A stretch of 64,000 bases of DNA. Source: Neorhizobium huautlense. GTDB taxonomy: Bacteria; Pseudomonadota; Alphaproteobacteria; Rhizobiales; Rhizobiaceae. Where the stretch lies: the NCBI RefSeq assembly GCF_002968575.1, contig NZ_PVBM01000018.1, positions 1 through 64,000 on the forward strand, given 5' to 3'. The notes beneath the pieces are model-generated. The model ran no database searches and had not been told where the DNA came from. It was given only the letters and a program-made list of their open reading frames with translations. How positions within the stretch are numbered: the stretch's first letter is position 1; every line of letters starts with the position of its first letter. Positions 24,644 through 34,134 of this stretch are shown here, piece by piece. The translations under genes were made by a program, and so were the position numbers.

Positions 24644-25648
24644 ATGAGCAGCGTGGAACGGCAGCGGCAGAGGCCGGCGGCGGGCGCTGCCCCTCGTCTC
24701 TACCAGCAGGTTTTCGAAATTCTAGCGACCCGCATCGCTGAGGGCAGCCTGGCGAGCGGTGTACGTCTCAACGAGTCCTCCGTGGCTGAACAGTTCAAGA
24801 TCAGTCGTGCTCCTGCCCGGCAGGCCCTGGTCGAGCTGGAACGGCGCGGTCTCCTCGAAAAATCACTTGGTCGGGGTTATGCCGTCCGCTCCAACGCCTT
24901 TGGCGGCATGGAAGCCATTGCGCGTGTCCAGCCGATTGAGGACCTTCGCCTGACACAATTCTCCAGCTGGGAAAAGATCTACGGCGAGGTCGAAAGCGAG
25001 ATCGCAGCCCGGTGTTCCTTTGCCGGCTGGCGCGTCAACGAGACGGAGCTCGCCCGGTTCTACGACGTCAGCCGTACCGTGGCTCGTGATGTCGTTGGTC
25101 GATTGCAGCAGCGCGGCATAGTCCGCAAGGATGAGCGTTCGCGATGGATCGCACCGGCTATGACGCCTGATTACGTGGGCGATCTCTACGAGCTGCGGTG
25201 GCTCTTGGAACCGGTGGCGCTGGAAAAGGCTGCGGCGAAGACTTCGCCGCAGTTTATCGCCGGAATGCGTGCCAATCTGGAAGTGGCGATCGAAAAGGCA
25301 GGCGACCTTACAGGACCGGATCTCGACCGACTGGAGGAAGAGCTACATATCACCCTGCTCGGTAACTGCGAAAATCGGACACTGATGCAGGCAATCAGCC
25401 TGCCGCAGGCGCTCCTTGTGACGCATCGGTTCCTCTATCAATGGATGCCGCGGCTCTTCGGCACCGAGCCGTTCCTCGCCGAACATCTGGAAATCGTCGA
25501 GCGTCTGCAGGCTGGGAGGGTCGAGGAGGCTGCAGAGTCGCTCAAGCGGCATCTTCAAGTCTCGCAGGAACGGGCGATCAACCGGATCGCACTGGTGACG
25601 CGGCAGGTCAGTCCGCACGATGTGCCCTATCTGGAAAAGCTCGATTGA
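24644..25648 (+). CDS. GntR/FCD regulator with two tandem winged helices
   Basis: A 334-residue regulator. The first GntR-type winged helix (about 19-82) has RLNESSVAEQFKISRAPARQ. A second, similar but diverged unit lies at about 111-170 (RVNETELARFYDVSRTVARD). The FCD effector domain follows from about 178 (LYELRWLLEPVALEKAA onward). Ordinary FCD regulators are 220-250 residues with one winged helix, so this one has an internal duplication. It is divergent from the Ldh2-family gene and probably regulates it. The frame is intact and codon use is uniform across both units. Confidence 0.85.
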   Translation: MSSVERQRQRPAAGAAPRLYQQVFEILATRIAEGSLASGVRLNESSVAEQFKISRAPARQALVELERRGLLEKSLGRGYAVRSNAFGGMEAIARVQPIEDLRLTQFSSWEKIYGEVESEIAARCSFAGWRVNETELARFYDVSRTVARDVVGRLQQRGIVRKDERSRWIAPAMTPDYVGDLYELRWLLEPVALEKAAAKTSPQFIAGMRANLEVAIEKAGDLTGPDLDRLEEELHITLLGNCENRTLMQAISLPQALLVTHRFLYQWMPRLFGTEPFLAEHLEIVERLQAGRVEEAAESLKRHLQVSQERAINRIALVTRQVSPHDVPYLEKLD

Positions 25649-25790
25649 GATTGCGGAATTGTGCTCCGCATCGAGATAGCTGTACCTAAAGCCTTGACCT
25701 TTGACCGCGTCTCCGTCATTTGGACCGCCTTTACGTGATGTAGCGCCGGATATGGGACGAGCCCCGTCGGCGCTTTGGAAGAGAAACAAA

Positions 25791-26198
25791 ATGACAAAGG
25801 CTACATCCTCGGCGCCGTCTCAGCGCATGCTTCGCGTTGGCGAACAGGTCCGCGCCGCCATAACCCAGGTCCTGCAGCGCGGCGACGTGCGCGACGACCT
25901 GATCGAAAAGACCGTGATCTCGGTATCCGAAGTGCGTATGTCGCCGGACCTGAAGATTGCGACGGCTTACGTCACTCCGCTTGGGCTTCCGGACCACAAG
26001 GCCGTCATCGATGCGCTCAACCGCAACGCCAAATTCATCCGCGGTAGGCTCGCCGGCCAGCTTCGGCAGATGAAATACATGCCGGAAGTCCGTTTCCGCG
26101 ACGATACCAGTTTCGACAACTACAAGAAAATCGACGAGCTCTTGCGGTCGCCGGAAGTCCAGCGGGACCTCGACGGCGATAGTGAAGACCAGGAATAA
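25791..26198 (+). CDS. rbfA: Ribosome-binding factor A
   Basis: A 135-residue KH-fold protein that matures the 5' end of 16S rRNA in the 30S subunit. Typical segments are [39 protein letters not shown] and [19 protein letters not shown] 25791 is chosen over ATG 25701, since the latter adds 30 residues unlike RbfA. truB follows 11 nt later. The usual upstream neighbour infB is not adjacent here; the GntR gene stands in its place. Confidence 0.93.
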   Translation: MTKATSSAPSQRMLRVGEQVRAAITQVLQRGDVRDDLIEKTVISVSEVRMSPDLKIATAYVTPLGLPDHKAVIDALNRNAKFIRGRLAGQLRQMKYMPEVRFRDDTSFDNYKKIDELLRSPEVQRDLDGDSEDQE

Positions 26199-26209
26199 CC
26201 AGAGAACGC

Positions 26210-27139
26210 ATGTCCAAACCACGCAAACCCAAAGGCCGGCCGGTTTCCGGCTGGCTGATCCTCGACAAGCCGATCGATTTCGGCTCGACCGAAGCCGTTT
26301 CCAAGATCAAATGGCTTTTCAACGCCCAGAAGGCAGGGCACGCCGGCACGCTCGATCCGCTTGCCTCCGGCATGCTGCCGATCGCGCTCGGCGATGCGAC
26401 GAAGACTGTTCCTTACGTCATGGATGGTCGCAAAATCTATGAATTCGCCGTCAGCTGGGGCGAGGAGCGCTCGACTGACGACCTCGAAGGTGAAGTTACG
26501 GCCGCGTCAGACGCGCGACCCGACGAACAGTCGATCCGCGATCTCCTGCCAAAATACACCGGCGCGATCAGCCAGATCCCGCCGCAGTTCTCGGCAATCA
26601 AGATCGCCGGCGAGCGTGCCTATGACCTCGCCCGCGACGGTGAGACGGTTGAAATTCCGTCCCGTGAGGTGGAGATTTTCCGCCTGACGCTGCTCGGCAC
26701 GAGCACCGACAAGGCGCATTTCGAGGTTGAATGCGGCAAGGGAACCTACGTTCGCGCTTTGGCTCGTGATTTCGGCCGTGATCTCGGCTGCTACGGGCAT
26801 ATCTCCGAACTGCGCCGCACATTCGTCGCCCCGTTCGGGGAGGACAAGATGGTGCCGCTCGCCGATCTCGTAGCGCTGGAAACGATCGAGGACCGCGACG
26901 AACGTCTGGCCGCGCTCGATGAATTCCTGATCGATACGGCTGAGGCGCTTTCGAACCTGCCGCATCTGCCGGTGACCGACGATCAGGCGCATCGTCTGAA
27001 GATGGGCAATCCCGTAATCCTGCGCGGCCGCGATGCTCCGCTGGCGGAAGCGGAGGCTTATGCGACGGTGCGGGGAAAACTGGTCGCAATCGGCGAGATC
27101 GGACAGGGCGAATTCCGCCCGAAACGGGTCTTCGGCTAA
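26210..27139 (+). CDS. truB: tRNA pseudouridine(55) synthase TruB
   Basis: A 309-residue pseudouridine synthase modifying U55 of the tRNA T-loop. The catalytic aspartate is in [18 protein letters not shown] (about 43-60). [20 protein letters not shown] and the [13 protein letters not shown] motif are present, and a C-terminal PUA-like tail ends the protein. It lies between rbfA and rpsO on the plus strand, consistent with the conserved translation-factor block. Confidence 0.95.
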   Translation: MSKPRKPKGRPVSGWLILDKPIDFGSTEAVSKIKWLFNAQKAGHAGTLDPLASGMLPIALGDATKTVPYVMDGRKIYEFAVSWGEERSTDDLEGEVTAASDARPDEQSIRDLLPKYTGAISQIPPQFSAIKIAGERAYDLARDGETVEIPSREVEIFRLTLLGTSTDKAHFEVECGKGTYVRALARDFGRDLGCYGHISELRRTFVAPFGEDKMVPLADLVALETIEDRDERLAALDEFLIDTAEALSNLPHLPVTDDQAHRLKMGNPVILRGRDAPLAEAEAYATVRGKLVAIGEIGQGEFRPKRVFG

Positions 27140-27309
27140 CCGCTCCGAAGCCCCGAACATCGGCTCTTCCAATCCGCCGGTGAATGGTTTATAGGCAGCG
27201 CCAGCATAAAGGTGGCCTTTGGGGCTCCTTTTTGCGGTTTCACGGCCAAGGCTGGACGACATCCCGGCTTTTGGCGTCCCTTATTCCTCTCCATAGAAAG
27301 GATCGTACG

Positions 27310-27579
27310 ATGTCGATCACTGCAGAGCGCAAAGCCGCCCTCATCAAGGAATACGCTACCACCGAAGGTGATACGGGTTCCCCGGAAGTACAGGTCGCGA
27401 TCCTCACGGAACGCATCAACAACCTGACCGAACACTTCAAGGACCACAAGAAGGACAACCACTCCCGTCGTGGTCTCCTGACGCTGGTTTCGAGCCGCCG
27501 CTCCCTTCTTGATTATCTCAAGAAGAAGGACGAAGGGCGCTACACCAAGCTGATCGGCAGCCTGGGTATCCGCCGCTAA
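27310..27579 (+). CDS. rpsO: 30S ribosomal protein S15
   Basis: An 89-residue S15 of standard length, with [18 protein letters not shown], the [19 protein letters not shown]-binding loop and [27 protein letters not shown] precedes ATG 27310. The 170-nt truB-rpsO gap probably includes its own promoter, as S15 genes are often transcribed separately and autoregulated. A strong terminator follows 9 nt after the stop. Confidence 0.97.
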   Translation: MSITAERKAALIKEYATTEGDTGSPEVQVAILTERINNLTEHFKDHKKDNHSRRGLLTLVSSRRSLLDYLKKKDEGRYTKLIGSLGIRR

Positions 27580-27588
27580 GAACTCTTC

Positions 27589-27624
27589 CGGCGGGCCTGG
27601 AAACGGTGCCCGCCGTTTGCTTTT
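27589..27624 (+). terminator. Rho-independent terminator after rpsO
   Basis: Perfect 8-bp stem CGGCGGGC / GCCCGCCG with an 11-nt loop, followed by TTTGCTTTT. Confidence 0.85.
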
Positions 27625-27637
27625 CGGGCCTTGCCCG

Positions 27638-27790
27638 ATGACAATATCTCGCTGTGCGCTAAATAGTACGGCAGGAACCTACGGCGAACCCGGATGGGCC
27701 GGTTTCGCCAGCAACCACTGACCTGTCATGGGGCAGGATTGCCGGATGCTTTCGGCCAAAGCTCGAGTGCTTTGGCCAGGTTTTCTTAAC
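27638..27790 (+). ncRNA. Candidate small RNA or pnp leader in the rpsO-pnp spacer
   Basis: A promoter-like pair, ATGACA (27638-27643) and TAAATA (27660-27665) with 16-nt spacing, precedes a structured stretch. First comes a hairpin with a near-perfect 11-bp stem GGCGAACCCGG / CCGGTTTCGCC around 27682-27709. Then come short CCTG/CAGG and GCCG/CGGC stems. Last is a perfect 9-bp stem GGCCAAAGC / GCTTTGGCC (27754-27777) followed by AGGTTTTCTT. The whole could be an independent RNA of about 115-120 nt, or a terminated or processed leader of pnp. No known riboswitch core was recognised. Confidence 0.4.
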
Positions 27791-27909
27791 AAGAGACCAC
27801 CGCCAGAAGCCTCCTGTTGTCTTGCCCATGATGCGTCACATTGATTGCGGTCGATCATGCGTTGCGCCGGAACAGGCGGTGCGTGTGCTTCCGCATTGAA
27901 GGACAAGAC

Positions 27910-30054
27910 ATGTTCAATACCCACTCCGTAGAAATCGAATGGGCAGGTCGCCCGCTGAAGCTGGAAACGGGCAAGATCGCCCGCCAGGCTGACGGGGCCG
28001 TGCTCGCAACCTATGGCGAGACGGTCGTTCTTGCCACCGTGGTGTCTGCCAAGGCGCCGAAGCCGGGCCAGGATTTCTTTCCGCTGACTGTCAACTACCA
28101 GGAAAAGACCTATGCCGCCGGCAAGATCCCGGGCGGCTATTTCAAGCGCGAAGGCCGTCCGAGCGAGAACGAGACCCTCGTTTCCCGCCTGATCGATCGC
28201 CCCATCCGCCCGCTTTTCCCGGAAGGCTACAAGAACGATACGCAGGTTGTCGTCACCGTTGTTCAGCACGACCTTGAAAACAACCCGGACATCCTGTCAA
28301 TGGTTGCGACCTCGGCCGCGCTGACGCTTTCCGGCGTTCCTTTCATGGGTCCGGTCGGCGGCGCGCGCGTTGGCTATATCAACGGCGAATACGTCCTGAA
28401 CCCGCATCTCGACGAGATGGATGAATCGAGCCTCGACCTCGTCGTCGCCGGTACGCAAGATGCCGTTCTGATGGTCGAATCCGAAGCCAAGGAGCTTCCG
28501 GAAGACATCATGCTTGGCGCCGTCATGTTCGGACATCGCGGTTTCCAGCCGGTGATCGACGCAATCATCAAGCTTGCCGAAGTGGCCGCCAAGGAGCCGC
28601 GCGATTTCCAGCCGGAAGATTATTCCGCGCTCGAGGCCGAAATGCTCCAGCATTTCGAGGCCGAACTCCGCGAAGCTTATAAAAACACCCAGAAGGCTGA
28701 GCGTTACGCCGCTGTCGACGCCGTCAAGGCGAAGGTCAAGGCTCACTTCCTGCCGGAAGAGGGTGAAGCAAAGTACACGGCTGAAGAAGTCGGTGCCATC
28801 TTCAAGCACCTGCAGGCAAAGATCGTTCGCTGGAACATTCTCGACACCAAGAGCCGCATCGACGGTCGCGATCTGGAAACCGTTCGTGCGATTGTCTCGG
28901 AAGTCGGCATTCTGCCGCGCACCCACGGTTCGGCACTTTTCACCCGTGGTGAAACGCAGGCGATCGTCGTTGCCACGCTTGGCACCGGTGAAGACGAGCA
29001 GTATGTCGACAGCTTGACCGGCATGTACAAGGAGCGCTTCCTGCTCCATTACAACTTCCCGCCCTATTCCGTGGGTGAGACCGGCCGCATGGGCTCCCCG
29101 GGCCGCCGCGAAATCGGCCATGGCAAACTTGCATGGCGTGCGATTCGCCCGATGCTTCCGTCTGCCGAGCAGTTCCCCTACACGCTGCGCGTCGTCTCGG
29201 AAATCACCGAGTCCAACGGCTCGTCCTCGATGGCAACCGTCTGCGGCACCTCGCTCGCTCTGATGGATGCCGGCGTTCCGCTTGCAAAGCCGGTTGCCGG
29301 TATCGCCATGGGCCTGATCCTCGAAGGCGATCGGTTTGCGGTTCTCTCCGATATCCTCGGCGACGAAGATCATCTCGGCGACATGGACTTCAAGGTTGCA
29401 GGTACCTCCGACGGCATCACCTCACTGCAGATGGACATCAAGATCGCGGGCATCACCGAAGAGATCATGAGGGTCGCTCTCAGCCAGGCCCAGGCCGGCC
29501 GCAAGCACATCCTCGGCGAGATGGCGAATGCCATCACCGAAAGCCGCGGCCAGCTCGGCGAATTCGCGCCGCGCATCGAAGTGATGAACATTCCGGTCGA
29601 CAAGATTCGCGAAGTCATCGGTTCGGGCGGCAAGGTCATCCGCGAAATCGTCGAGAAGACCGGCGCCAAGATCAACATCGAAGACGACGGCACCGTCAAG
29701 ATCGCCTCTTCGTCCGCCAAGGAGATCGAAGCGGCCCGCAAGTGGATCCACTCGATCGTCGCCGAACCGGAAGTCGGCCAGATCTACGAAGGCACGGTCG
29801 TCAAGACCGCTGATTTCGGCGCCTTCGTGAACTTCTTCGGCGCCCGTGATGGCCTAGTGCATATCTCGCAGCTCGCCTCCGAGCGGGTTGCCAAGACCCA
29901 GGACGTCGTCAAGGAAGGCGACAAGGTCTGGGTCAAGCTGATGGGCTTCGACGAGCGTGGCAAGGTTCGTCTGTCGATGAAGGTTGTCGACCAGGCCACC
30001 GGCCAGGAGATCCCGCAGGAGAAGAAGAAGGCCGACGGCGAAGCCGCCGAGTAA
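27910..30054 (+). CDS. pnp: Polyribonucleotide nucleotidyltransferase (PNPase)
   Basis: A 714-residue 3'-5' phosphorolytic exoribonuclease with two RNase PH domains: [20 protein letters not shown] in the first, and [19 protein letters not shown] plus [14 protein letters not shown] in the second. The KH domain is at about 560-620 ([20 protein letters not shown]) and the S1 domain at about 625-695. ATG 27910 matches the conserved [11 protein letters not shown] start; upstream in-frame ATGs extend into the leader. It follows rpsO, as in most proteobacteria. The structured leader suggests RNase III/PNPase-type autoregulation as known for E. coli. Confidence 0.97.
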   Translation: MFNTHSVEIEWAGRPLKLETGKIARQADGAVLATYGETVVLATVVSAKAPKPGQDFFPLTVNYQEKTYAAGKIPGGYFKREGRPSENETLVSRLIDRPIRPLFPEGYKNDTQVVVTVVQHDLENNPDILSMVATSAALTLSGVPFMGPVGGARVGYINGEYVLNPHLDEMDESSLDLVVAGTQDAVLMVESEAKELPEDIMLGAVMFGHRGFQPVIDAIIKLAEVAAKEPRDFQPEDYSALEAEMLQHFEAELREAYKNTQKAERYAAVDAVKAKVKAHFLPEEGEAKYTAEEVGAIFKHLQAKIVRWNILDTKSRIDGRDLETVRAIVSEVGILPRTHGSALFTRGETQAIVVATLGTGEDEQYVDSLTGMYKERFLLHYNFPPYSVGETGRMGSPGRREIGHGKLAWRAIRPMLPSAEQFPYTLRVVSEITESNGSSSMATVCGTSLALMDAGVPLAKPVAGIAMGLILEGDRFAVLSDILGDEDHLGDMDFKVAGTSDGITSLQMDIKIAGITEEIMRVALSQAQAGRKHILGEMANAITESRGQLGEFAPRIEVMNIPVDKIREVIGSGGKVIREIVEKTGAKINIEDDGTVKIASSSAKEIEAARKWIHSIVAEPEVGQIYEGTVVKTADFGAFVNFFGARDGLVHISQLASERVAKTQDVVKEGDKVWVKLMGFDERGKVRLSMKVVDQATGQEIPQEKKKADGEAAE

Positions 30055-30082
30055 GCTTCCTTCCTCCCAGGGAGAAAATTGA

Positions 30083-30112
30083 GGCGCGGAAGCTCTTCCG
30101 CGCCTTTTCTTT
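30083..30112 (+). terminator. Rho-independent terminator after pnp
   Basis: Perfect 9-bp stem GGCGCGGAA / TTCCGCGCC with a GCTC loop, followed by TTTTCTTT. Confidence 0.9.
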
Positions 30113-30144
30113 AGCTGAAACAGACACCTGCCCAGAGAACGACA

Positions 30145-31152
30145 ATGAGCCGCGACGCTTTGAAAACCCTGCTTCATCCCTTCGTCACAGACGCGGTTCC
30201 CATGCCCCGTGACGGTGAACGCGTGATCTTCCTGGGCGCAGAAGGCGGCAGTATCCTGCCTGAGGGCTTCGCGGGTGAGATAACAGCCGTGCAACCCTTC
30301 CGGCCGCTTTTCCGCACTCTGCGGGAAGGTGCGTTTCCCGAAGCCGAAGGCGACGGCTATGACGTGGGGTTGGTTCTCTGCGGCAAGCATCGCGGCGAGA
30401 ACGAAAACCGCACGGCGGAGGCTCTGGAGCGGGTCCGGGCGGGAGGCATGATCGTTATTGCGGGCGGCAAGGAAGACGGCATCCAACCGCTCAGAAACAC
30501 GCTTCTGAAGCTCGGGATCGAGCTGGACTACACACCGAAATACCACGGTGTGGCGGTGTGGTTCGCGCGGCCGGAAAACGCCGATGCGGCGATCAAGGCA
30601 TTGAAGAAGCAGCCCGTGACATTTGAAGGCCGGTTCGAAGCCGCGCCCGGCATGTTTTCCCACGACCGCATCGATCCGGGTTCGGAACTCCTGGCCGGTC
30701 GCCTGCCGACGGATTTCGATGGCAACGCCGCCGATTTCGGCGCCGGTTGGGGCTATCTGTCCGTGATGCTGGCGGAAAAGTCGCCGCGGGTAAATCGCAT
30801 CGATCTTTTCGAAGCAGATTATCAAGCGCTGGAATTCGCTAAGAAGAATCTTGCCCGCAACTGCCCGAACCTTAACGCTCGCTTCTACTGGCAGGATCTG
30901 GGCGCCGAGCCGCCGAAGGAAAAATACGACCTGGTGATCATGAACCCGCCGTTTCATGAAGCTCAGGCCGCCGATCCGGAACTCGGCAGGACGATGATAC
31001 GGACAGCGGCGGCTGCACTTAAGAACGGTGGCCGATTGATGCTGGTCGCCAATCGCGGCCTGCCCTACGAGCCGGTTCTGGCATCTGATTTCCGGGAGCA
31101 CGGTGAGACCTGCCGCAACGCTCGGTTCAAGGTTCTCTGGGCAAAAAAATAA
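30145..31152 (+). CDS. RsmC-like class I SAM-dependent methyltransferase
   Basis: A 335-residue protein with a degenerate N-terminal methyltransferase-like half and an active C-terminal half. The SAM motif is AADFGAGWGYLSVMLAE (about 194-210), with the acidic LFEAD end of beta-2 and the amino-methylating VIMNPPFHE motif near residue 273. NPPF occurs in enzymes that methylate the exocyclic amine of guanine. The architecture fits RsmC (16S rRNA m2G1207), though RlmG is close. It stands alone after the pnp terminator and ends in a bidirectional terminator. Confidence 0.85.
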   Translation: MSRDALKTLLHPFVTDAVPMPRDGERVIFLGAEGGSILPEGFAGEITAVQPFRPLFRTLREGAFPEAEGDGYDVGLVLCGKHRGENENRTAEALERVRAGGMIVIAGGKEDGIQPLRNTLLKLGIELDYTPKYHGVAVWFARPENADAAIKALKKQPVTFEGRFEAAPGMFSHDRIDPGSELLAGRLPTDFDGNAADFGAGWGYLSVMLAEKSPRVNRIDLFEADYQALEFAKKNLARNCPNLNARFYWQDLGAEPPKEKYDLVIMNPPFHEAQAADPELGRTMIRTAAAALKNGGRLMLVANRGLPYEPVLASDFREHGETCRNARFKVLWAKK

Positions 31153-31160
31153 GTCATAAA

Positions 31161-31195
31161 AAAAGACCCTGCCGACATCATCGGCAGGGTCTTTT
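31161..31195. terminator. Bidirectional terminator between the methyltransferase and fabI
   Basis: Perfect 15-bp inverted repeat AAAAGACCCTGCCGA / TCGGCAGGGTCTTTT with a 5-nt loop. A T run on both strands lets it serve the two convergent genes. Confidence 0.93.
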
Positions 31196-31219
31196 CTTAT
31201 TATTCCTGAGGCTTCGGGA

Positions 31220-32026
31220 TTATTCCACGTCGGCTTTGCGGAGCTTTTCGAGCGTCGGCAGCGAGGTGATGCTGTAGCCGGCGTCGACGTAATGAACTTC
31301 CCCTGTAACGCCGCGGGAAAGATCCGACAGAAGATAGAGCGCTGATCCGCCGATATCCTCGATGGTCGGCGTGCGGCGCAACGGGGCGTTCTGCTGGTTC
31401 CATGAATAGATGGCGCGGGCATCGGAAATACCGGCGCCCGCCAGTGTGCGCACCGGACCGGCCGAGATCGTATTGACGCGGATATCGCGCGGGCCGTAAT
31501 CGGCCGCGAGATAGCGAACCGACGCCTCCAGAGCCGCCTTGGCAACGCCCATGACATTGTAGTTGGGAATCACGCGCTGGGAGCCGTTGTAAGTCAGCGT
31601 CAGCATTGAGCCGCCATTCGGCATCAGCTCGGCGGCGCGCTTGGCGATTTCGGTGAATGAGAAGCACGAAATGACCATCGTCCGGCTGAAGTTTTCCCGC
31701 GTCGTGTCCGCGTAAAGGCCTTTCAGCTCGTTCTTGTCGGAAAAGCCGATGGCGTGGACGAGGAAGTCCAGGGTACCCCAGCGTTCCTTGATGGCCGCGA
31801 AAGTCGCATCGACCGAAGCGATATCCTCTACGTCACAAGACACGACGAAATCGGAACCGAGTTCCGCCGCAAGCGGCTTCACGCGTTTCCCCAGCGCGTC
31901 GCCCTGAAAGGTGAAGGCAAGCTCGGCCCCTTGGGCAGCGACTGCCTTGGCAATCCCCCAGGCGATAGAATGGTTGTTGGCGACCCCCATGATCAGGCCG
32001 CGTTTCCCCTGCATGATTCCCGTCAT
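31220..32026 (-). CDS. fabI: Enoyl-[acyl-carrier-protein] reductase (NADH)
   Basis: A 268-residue divergent SDR that reduces enoyl-ACP in the last step of fatty-acid elongation. The FabI pattern is visible: GVANNHSIAWGIAK at 14-27, HAIGFSDKNELKG at 91-103 and active-site Y156-x6-K163 (NYNVMGVAK). The conserved start MTGIMQGKRGLIMG at 32026 is used. It follows fabB by 4 nt in the fabA-fabB-fabI order. Rhizobia often carry further FabI/FabV paralogues, so sole responsibility is not implied. Confidence 0.94.
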   Translation of the reverse strand: MTGIMQGKRGLIMGVANNHSIAWGIAKAVAAQGAELAFTFQGDALGKRVKPLAAELGSDFVVSCDVEDIASVDATFAAIKERWGTLDFLVHAIGFSDKNELKGLYADTTRENFSRTMVISCFSFTEIAKRAAELMPNGGSMLTLTYNGSQRVIPNYNVMGVAKAALEASVRYLAADYGPRDIRVNTISAGPVRTLAGAGISDARAIYSWNQQNAPLRRTPTIEDIGGSALYLLSDLSRGVTGEVHYVDAGYSITSLPTLEKLRKADVE

Positions 32027-32030
32027 GGAA

Positions 32031-33254
32031 TTATCCGTTGTAGCGCTGGAAGACGAGCGTGGCATTGGTGCCGCCAAACCCGAAGGAATTGGAAAGAGCA
32101 ATATCGATCTTGGCATTGTCGATGCGGCTGCGAACGATCGGCACGCCTTCGAATTCCGGATCGAGGTTCTCGATATGGGCGCTCTCGCCGATGAAACCTT
32201 CCTGCATCATCAGGAGGCTGTAGATCGATTCCTGCACGCCGGCACCGCCCAACGAATGGCCGGTCAGTGACTTTGTCGACTGGATGTGAGGTATCTTTGC
32301 GCCAAACACTTCGCGGATGGCGCCGATCTCCTTGGAATCCCCGACCGGTGTGGAGGTGCCGTGAGTATTGATGTAGTCCACGTCGCCCTTTACGGTTGCA
32401 AGCGCCTGACGCATGCACCGCACGGCGCCCTCGCCGGAGGGAGCGACCATGTCGTACCCGTCCGAGGTGGCGCCGTAGCCGACGAGTTCGGCGTAGATCT
32501 TTGCGCCGCGGGCCTTTGCATGCTCAAGTTCTTCCAGAACCAGAACGCCCGCTCCGCCGGCAATTACGAACCCGTCGCGGTCGACGTCATAGGCGCGCGA
32601 TGCCCTGTCGGGATCATTGTTATATTTCGTCGACATGGCGCCCATGGCGTCGAAAAGGTTCGACATCGTCCAGTCGAGATCTTCGTGGCCGCCGGCAAAC
32701 ATGACATCCTGCTTGCCCCACTGGATCATCTCCGCCGCGTTGCCGATGCAATGGGCGGAGGTCGAGCAGGCCGACGAGATGGAATAGTTCACGCCGTGGA
32801 TCTTGAACCAGGTTGCAAGCGTTGCGGAGGCCGTCGAAGACATGGCCTTCGGCACGGCGAACGGACCGATCCGCTTCGGGCTGTTGTTCTTGATGGTGAT
32901 TTCTGCCGCTTCGATCAGCGTCCGCGTGGACGGGCCGCCAGAGCCCATGATGATGCCGGTACGCTCGTTCTCGCTGTAGTCCTTTTCCTCCAGTCCCGAA
33001 TCCGCAATCGCCTGCTTCATCGCAACATGGTTCCATGCGCCGCCTTGGGACAGGAAGCGCATGGCGCGACGGTCCACGAGATCGGTCGGGTCAAGCGACG
33101 GTCTGCCCCAGACTTGGCATTTGAAGCCGTGTTCGGCAAAATCTGGGGAGAATGAAATGCCGGACTTTGCCTGACGCAAGGATTCGGTGACTTCGGCGGC
33201 ATCGCTTCCGATCGAAGATACGATACCGAGACCCGTGACAACTACCCGTCTCAT
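32031..33254 (-). CDS. fabB: Beta-ketoacyl-ACP synthase I
   Basis: A 407-residue condensing enzyme. The active-site triad is C163 ([10 protein letters not shown]), H298 ([11 protein letters not shown]) and H333 (TGHSLGGAG). The position after fabA and the FabB-like N-terminus [16 protein letters not shown] favour FabB over FabF. Together with FabA it supplies the anaerobic unsaturated fatty-acid branch. It is in the middle of the three-gene minus-strand operon. Confidence 0.94.
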   Translation of the reverse strand: MRRVVVTGLGIVSSIGSDAAEVTESLRQAKSGISFSPDFAEHGFKCQVWGRPSLDPTDLVDRRAMRFLSQGGAWNHVAMKQAIADSGLEEKDYSENERTGIIMGSGGPSTRTLIEAAEITIKNNSPKRIGPFAVPKAMSSTASATLATWFKIHGVNYSISSACSTSAHCIGNAAEMIQWGKQDVMFAGGHEDLDWTMSNLFDAMGAMSTKYNNDPDRASRAYDVDRDGFVIAGGAGVLVLEELEHAKARGAKIYAELVGYGATSDGYDMVAPSGEGAVRCMRQALATVKGDVDYINTHGTSTPVGDSKEIGAIREVFGAKIPHIQSTKSLTGHSLGGAGVQESIYSLLMMQEGFIGESAHIENLDPEFEGVPIVRSRIDNAKIDIALSNSFGFGGTNATLVFQRYNG

Positions 33255-33300
33255 CTCATCAAAACCTTTTCTTACTGTCCTGTTTCGGCACGAGCCGCCG

Positions 33301-33816
33301 TCAGGCTGCCTTTTCCTTCGACAGGCCTACACGGAGGTCGGTCGCCTGATAAATGGTTTCCCCATCCGCCTTCAGCCAGCCATCGGCGGTGCCGAGCACC
33401 AGTCGGCCGCGCATCACGCGCTTGAAGTCGATGCCGTATTCCAGAAGCTTGGTGTCCGGGCGGATCATGCCCTTGAACTTCACTTCGCCGGTGGAGAGCG
33501 CCATGCCACGGCCCGGCTCGCCGAGCCAGCCCAGGAAGAAACCGGTCAGCTGCCACATCCCATCGAGACCCAGGCAGCCAGGCATGATCGGGTTGCCTTC
33601 GAAGTGGCAGGGAAAATACCAGTCGTCGGGGCGCACATCGTATTCTGCCCGAAGGTAGCCCTTGTCGAAAGCGCCGCCCGTTTCGGAGATATCCGTGATG
33701 CGGTGAACCATCAACATGGGCGGCAGGGGCAACTGTGCGTTGCCAGGCCCGAATAGCTCGCCGTGTGCACAGGCAATAAGTTCTTCATAAGAGAAGCTGG
33801 ACTGTCTGCTTGCCAT
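33301..33816 (-). CDS. fabA: 3-hydroxydecanoyl-ACP dehydratase/isomerase
   Basis: A 171-residue hot-dog fold enzyme with catalytic H71 ([13 protein letters not shown]) and D85 ([10 protein letters not shown]), the positions found in E. coli FabA. It dehydrates 3-hydroxydecanoyl-ACP and isomerises the trans-2 product to cis-3-decenoyl-ACP, committing carbon to unsaturated fatty acids. It is the first gene of the operon and is divergent from irr. A 22-bp inverted repeat lies 44 nt upstream. Confidence 0.95.
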   Translation of the reverse strand: MASRQSSFSYEELIACAHGELFGPGNAQLPLPPMLMVHRITDISETGGAFDKGYLRAEYDVRPDDWYFPCHFEGNPIMPGCLGLDGMWQLTGFFLGWLGEPGRGMALSTGEVKFKGMIRPDTKLLEYGIDFKRVMRGRLVLGTADGWLKADGETIYQATDLRVGLSKEKAA

Positions 33817-34134
33817 AAAATTCCGTTCCCCCCGTTGAAGCCTTCGACCTTTTGTTGTGTGACCATTATTGCAAGAATGGTCGGATTTAAAGCGTGCCGA
33901 CAGCGCCCCACATTCCGCCCGGGGATGGCGGCCAGATGCGGGAACATCCGTCTGTTCAGGTTCGCATATAGGAAGCTACGAGCGCAAACCAGAGGCTTGT
34001 GGAGGAAATAACGCGATTTTCGGCACGTTAAGAGGGGTATCCTCCGGAAAGTATTGAAAGTGGTGCCTGTAAAAGTTATATCGCAAAGTCAAGATACCTT
34101 ATATTCACATGCACGGTGGGAGCTGACAGGTACT
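33817..34134. other. Divergent fabA-irr intergenic region
   Basis: About 318 bp with no gene. It should hold the fabABI and irr promoters. The fabA-proximal part contains the inverted repeat described separately. The irr-proximal part is AT-richer (GTTATATCGC, ACCTTATATTCAC) without a clear Fur/ICE box. In-frame ATG 34054 could extend irr by 27 residues. Confidence 0.5.
33861..33882. promoter_or_regulatory. Inverted repeat upstream of fabA, candidate operator
   Basis: GACCATT (33861-33867) and AATGGTC (33876-33882) are perfect complements around 8 nt, lying 45-66 nt upstream of the fabA start. Spacing fits a dimeric repressor site near the promoter of the fab operon. The binding protein is unknown. 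Confidence 0.45.

Noticed and set aside
27670..27790. Cobalamin or other riboswitch in the rpsO-pnp spacer
   Set aside because: A few short matches such as ACCACTGACC recall B12-box elements, but the ordered core boxes are missing and pnp is not a B12-controlled gene. Kept only as a generic structured RNA candidate.
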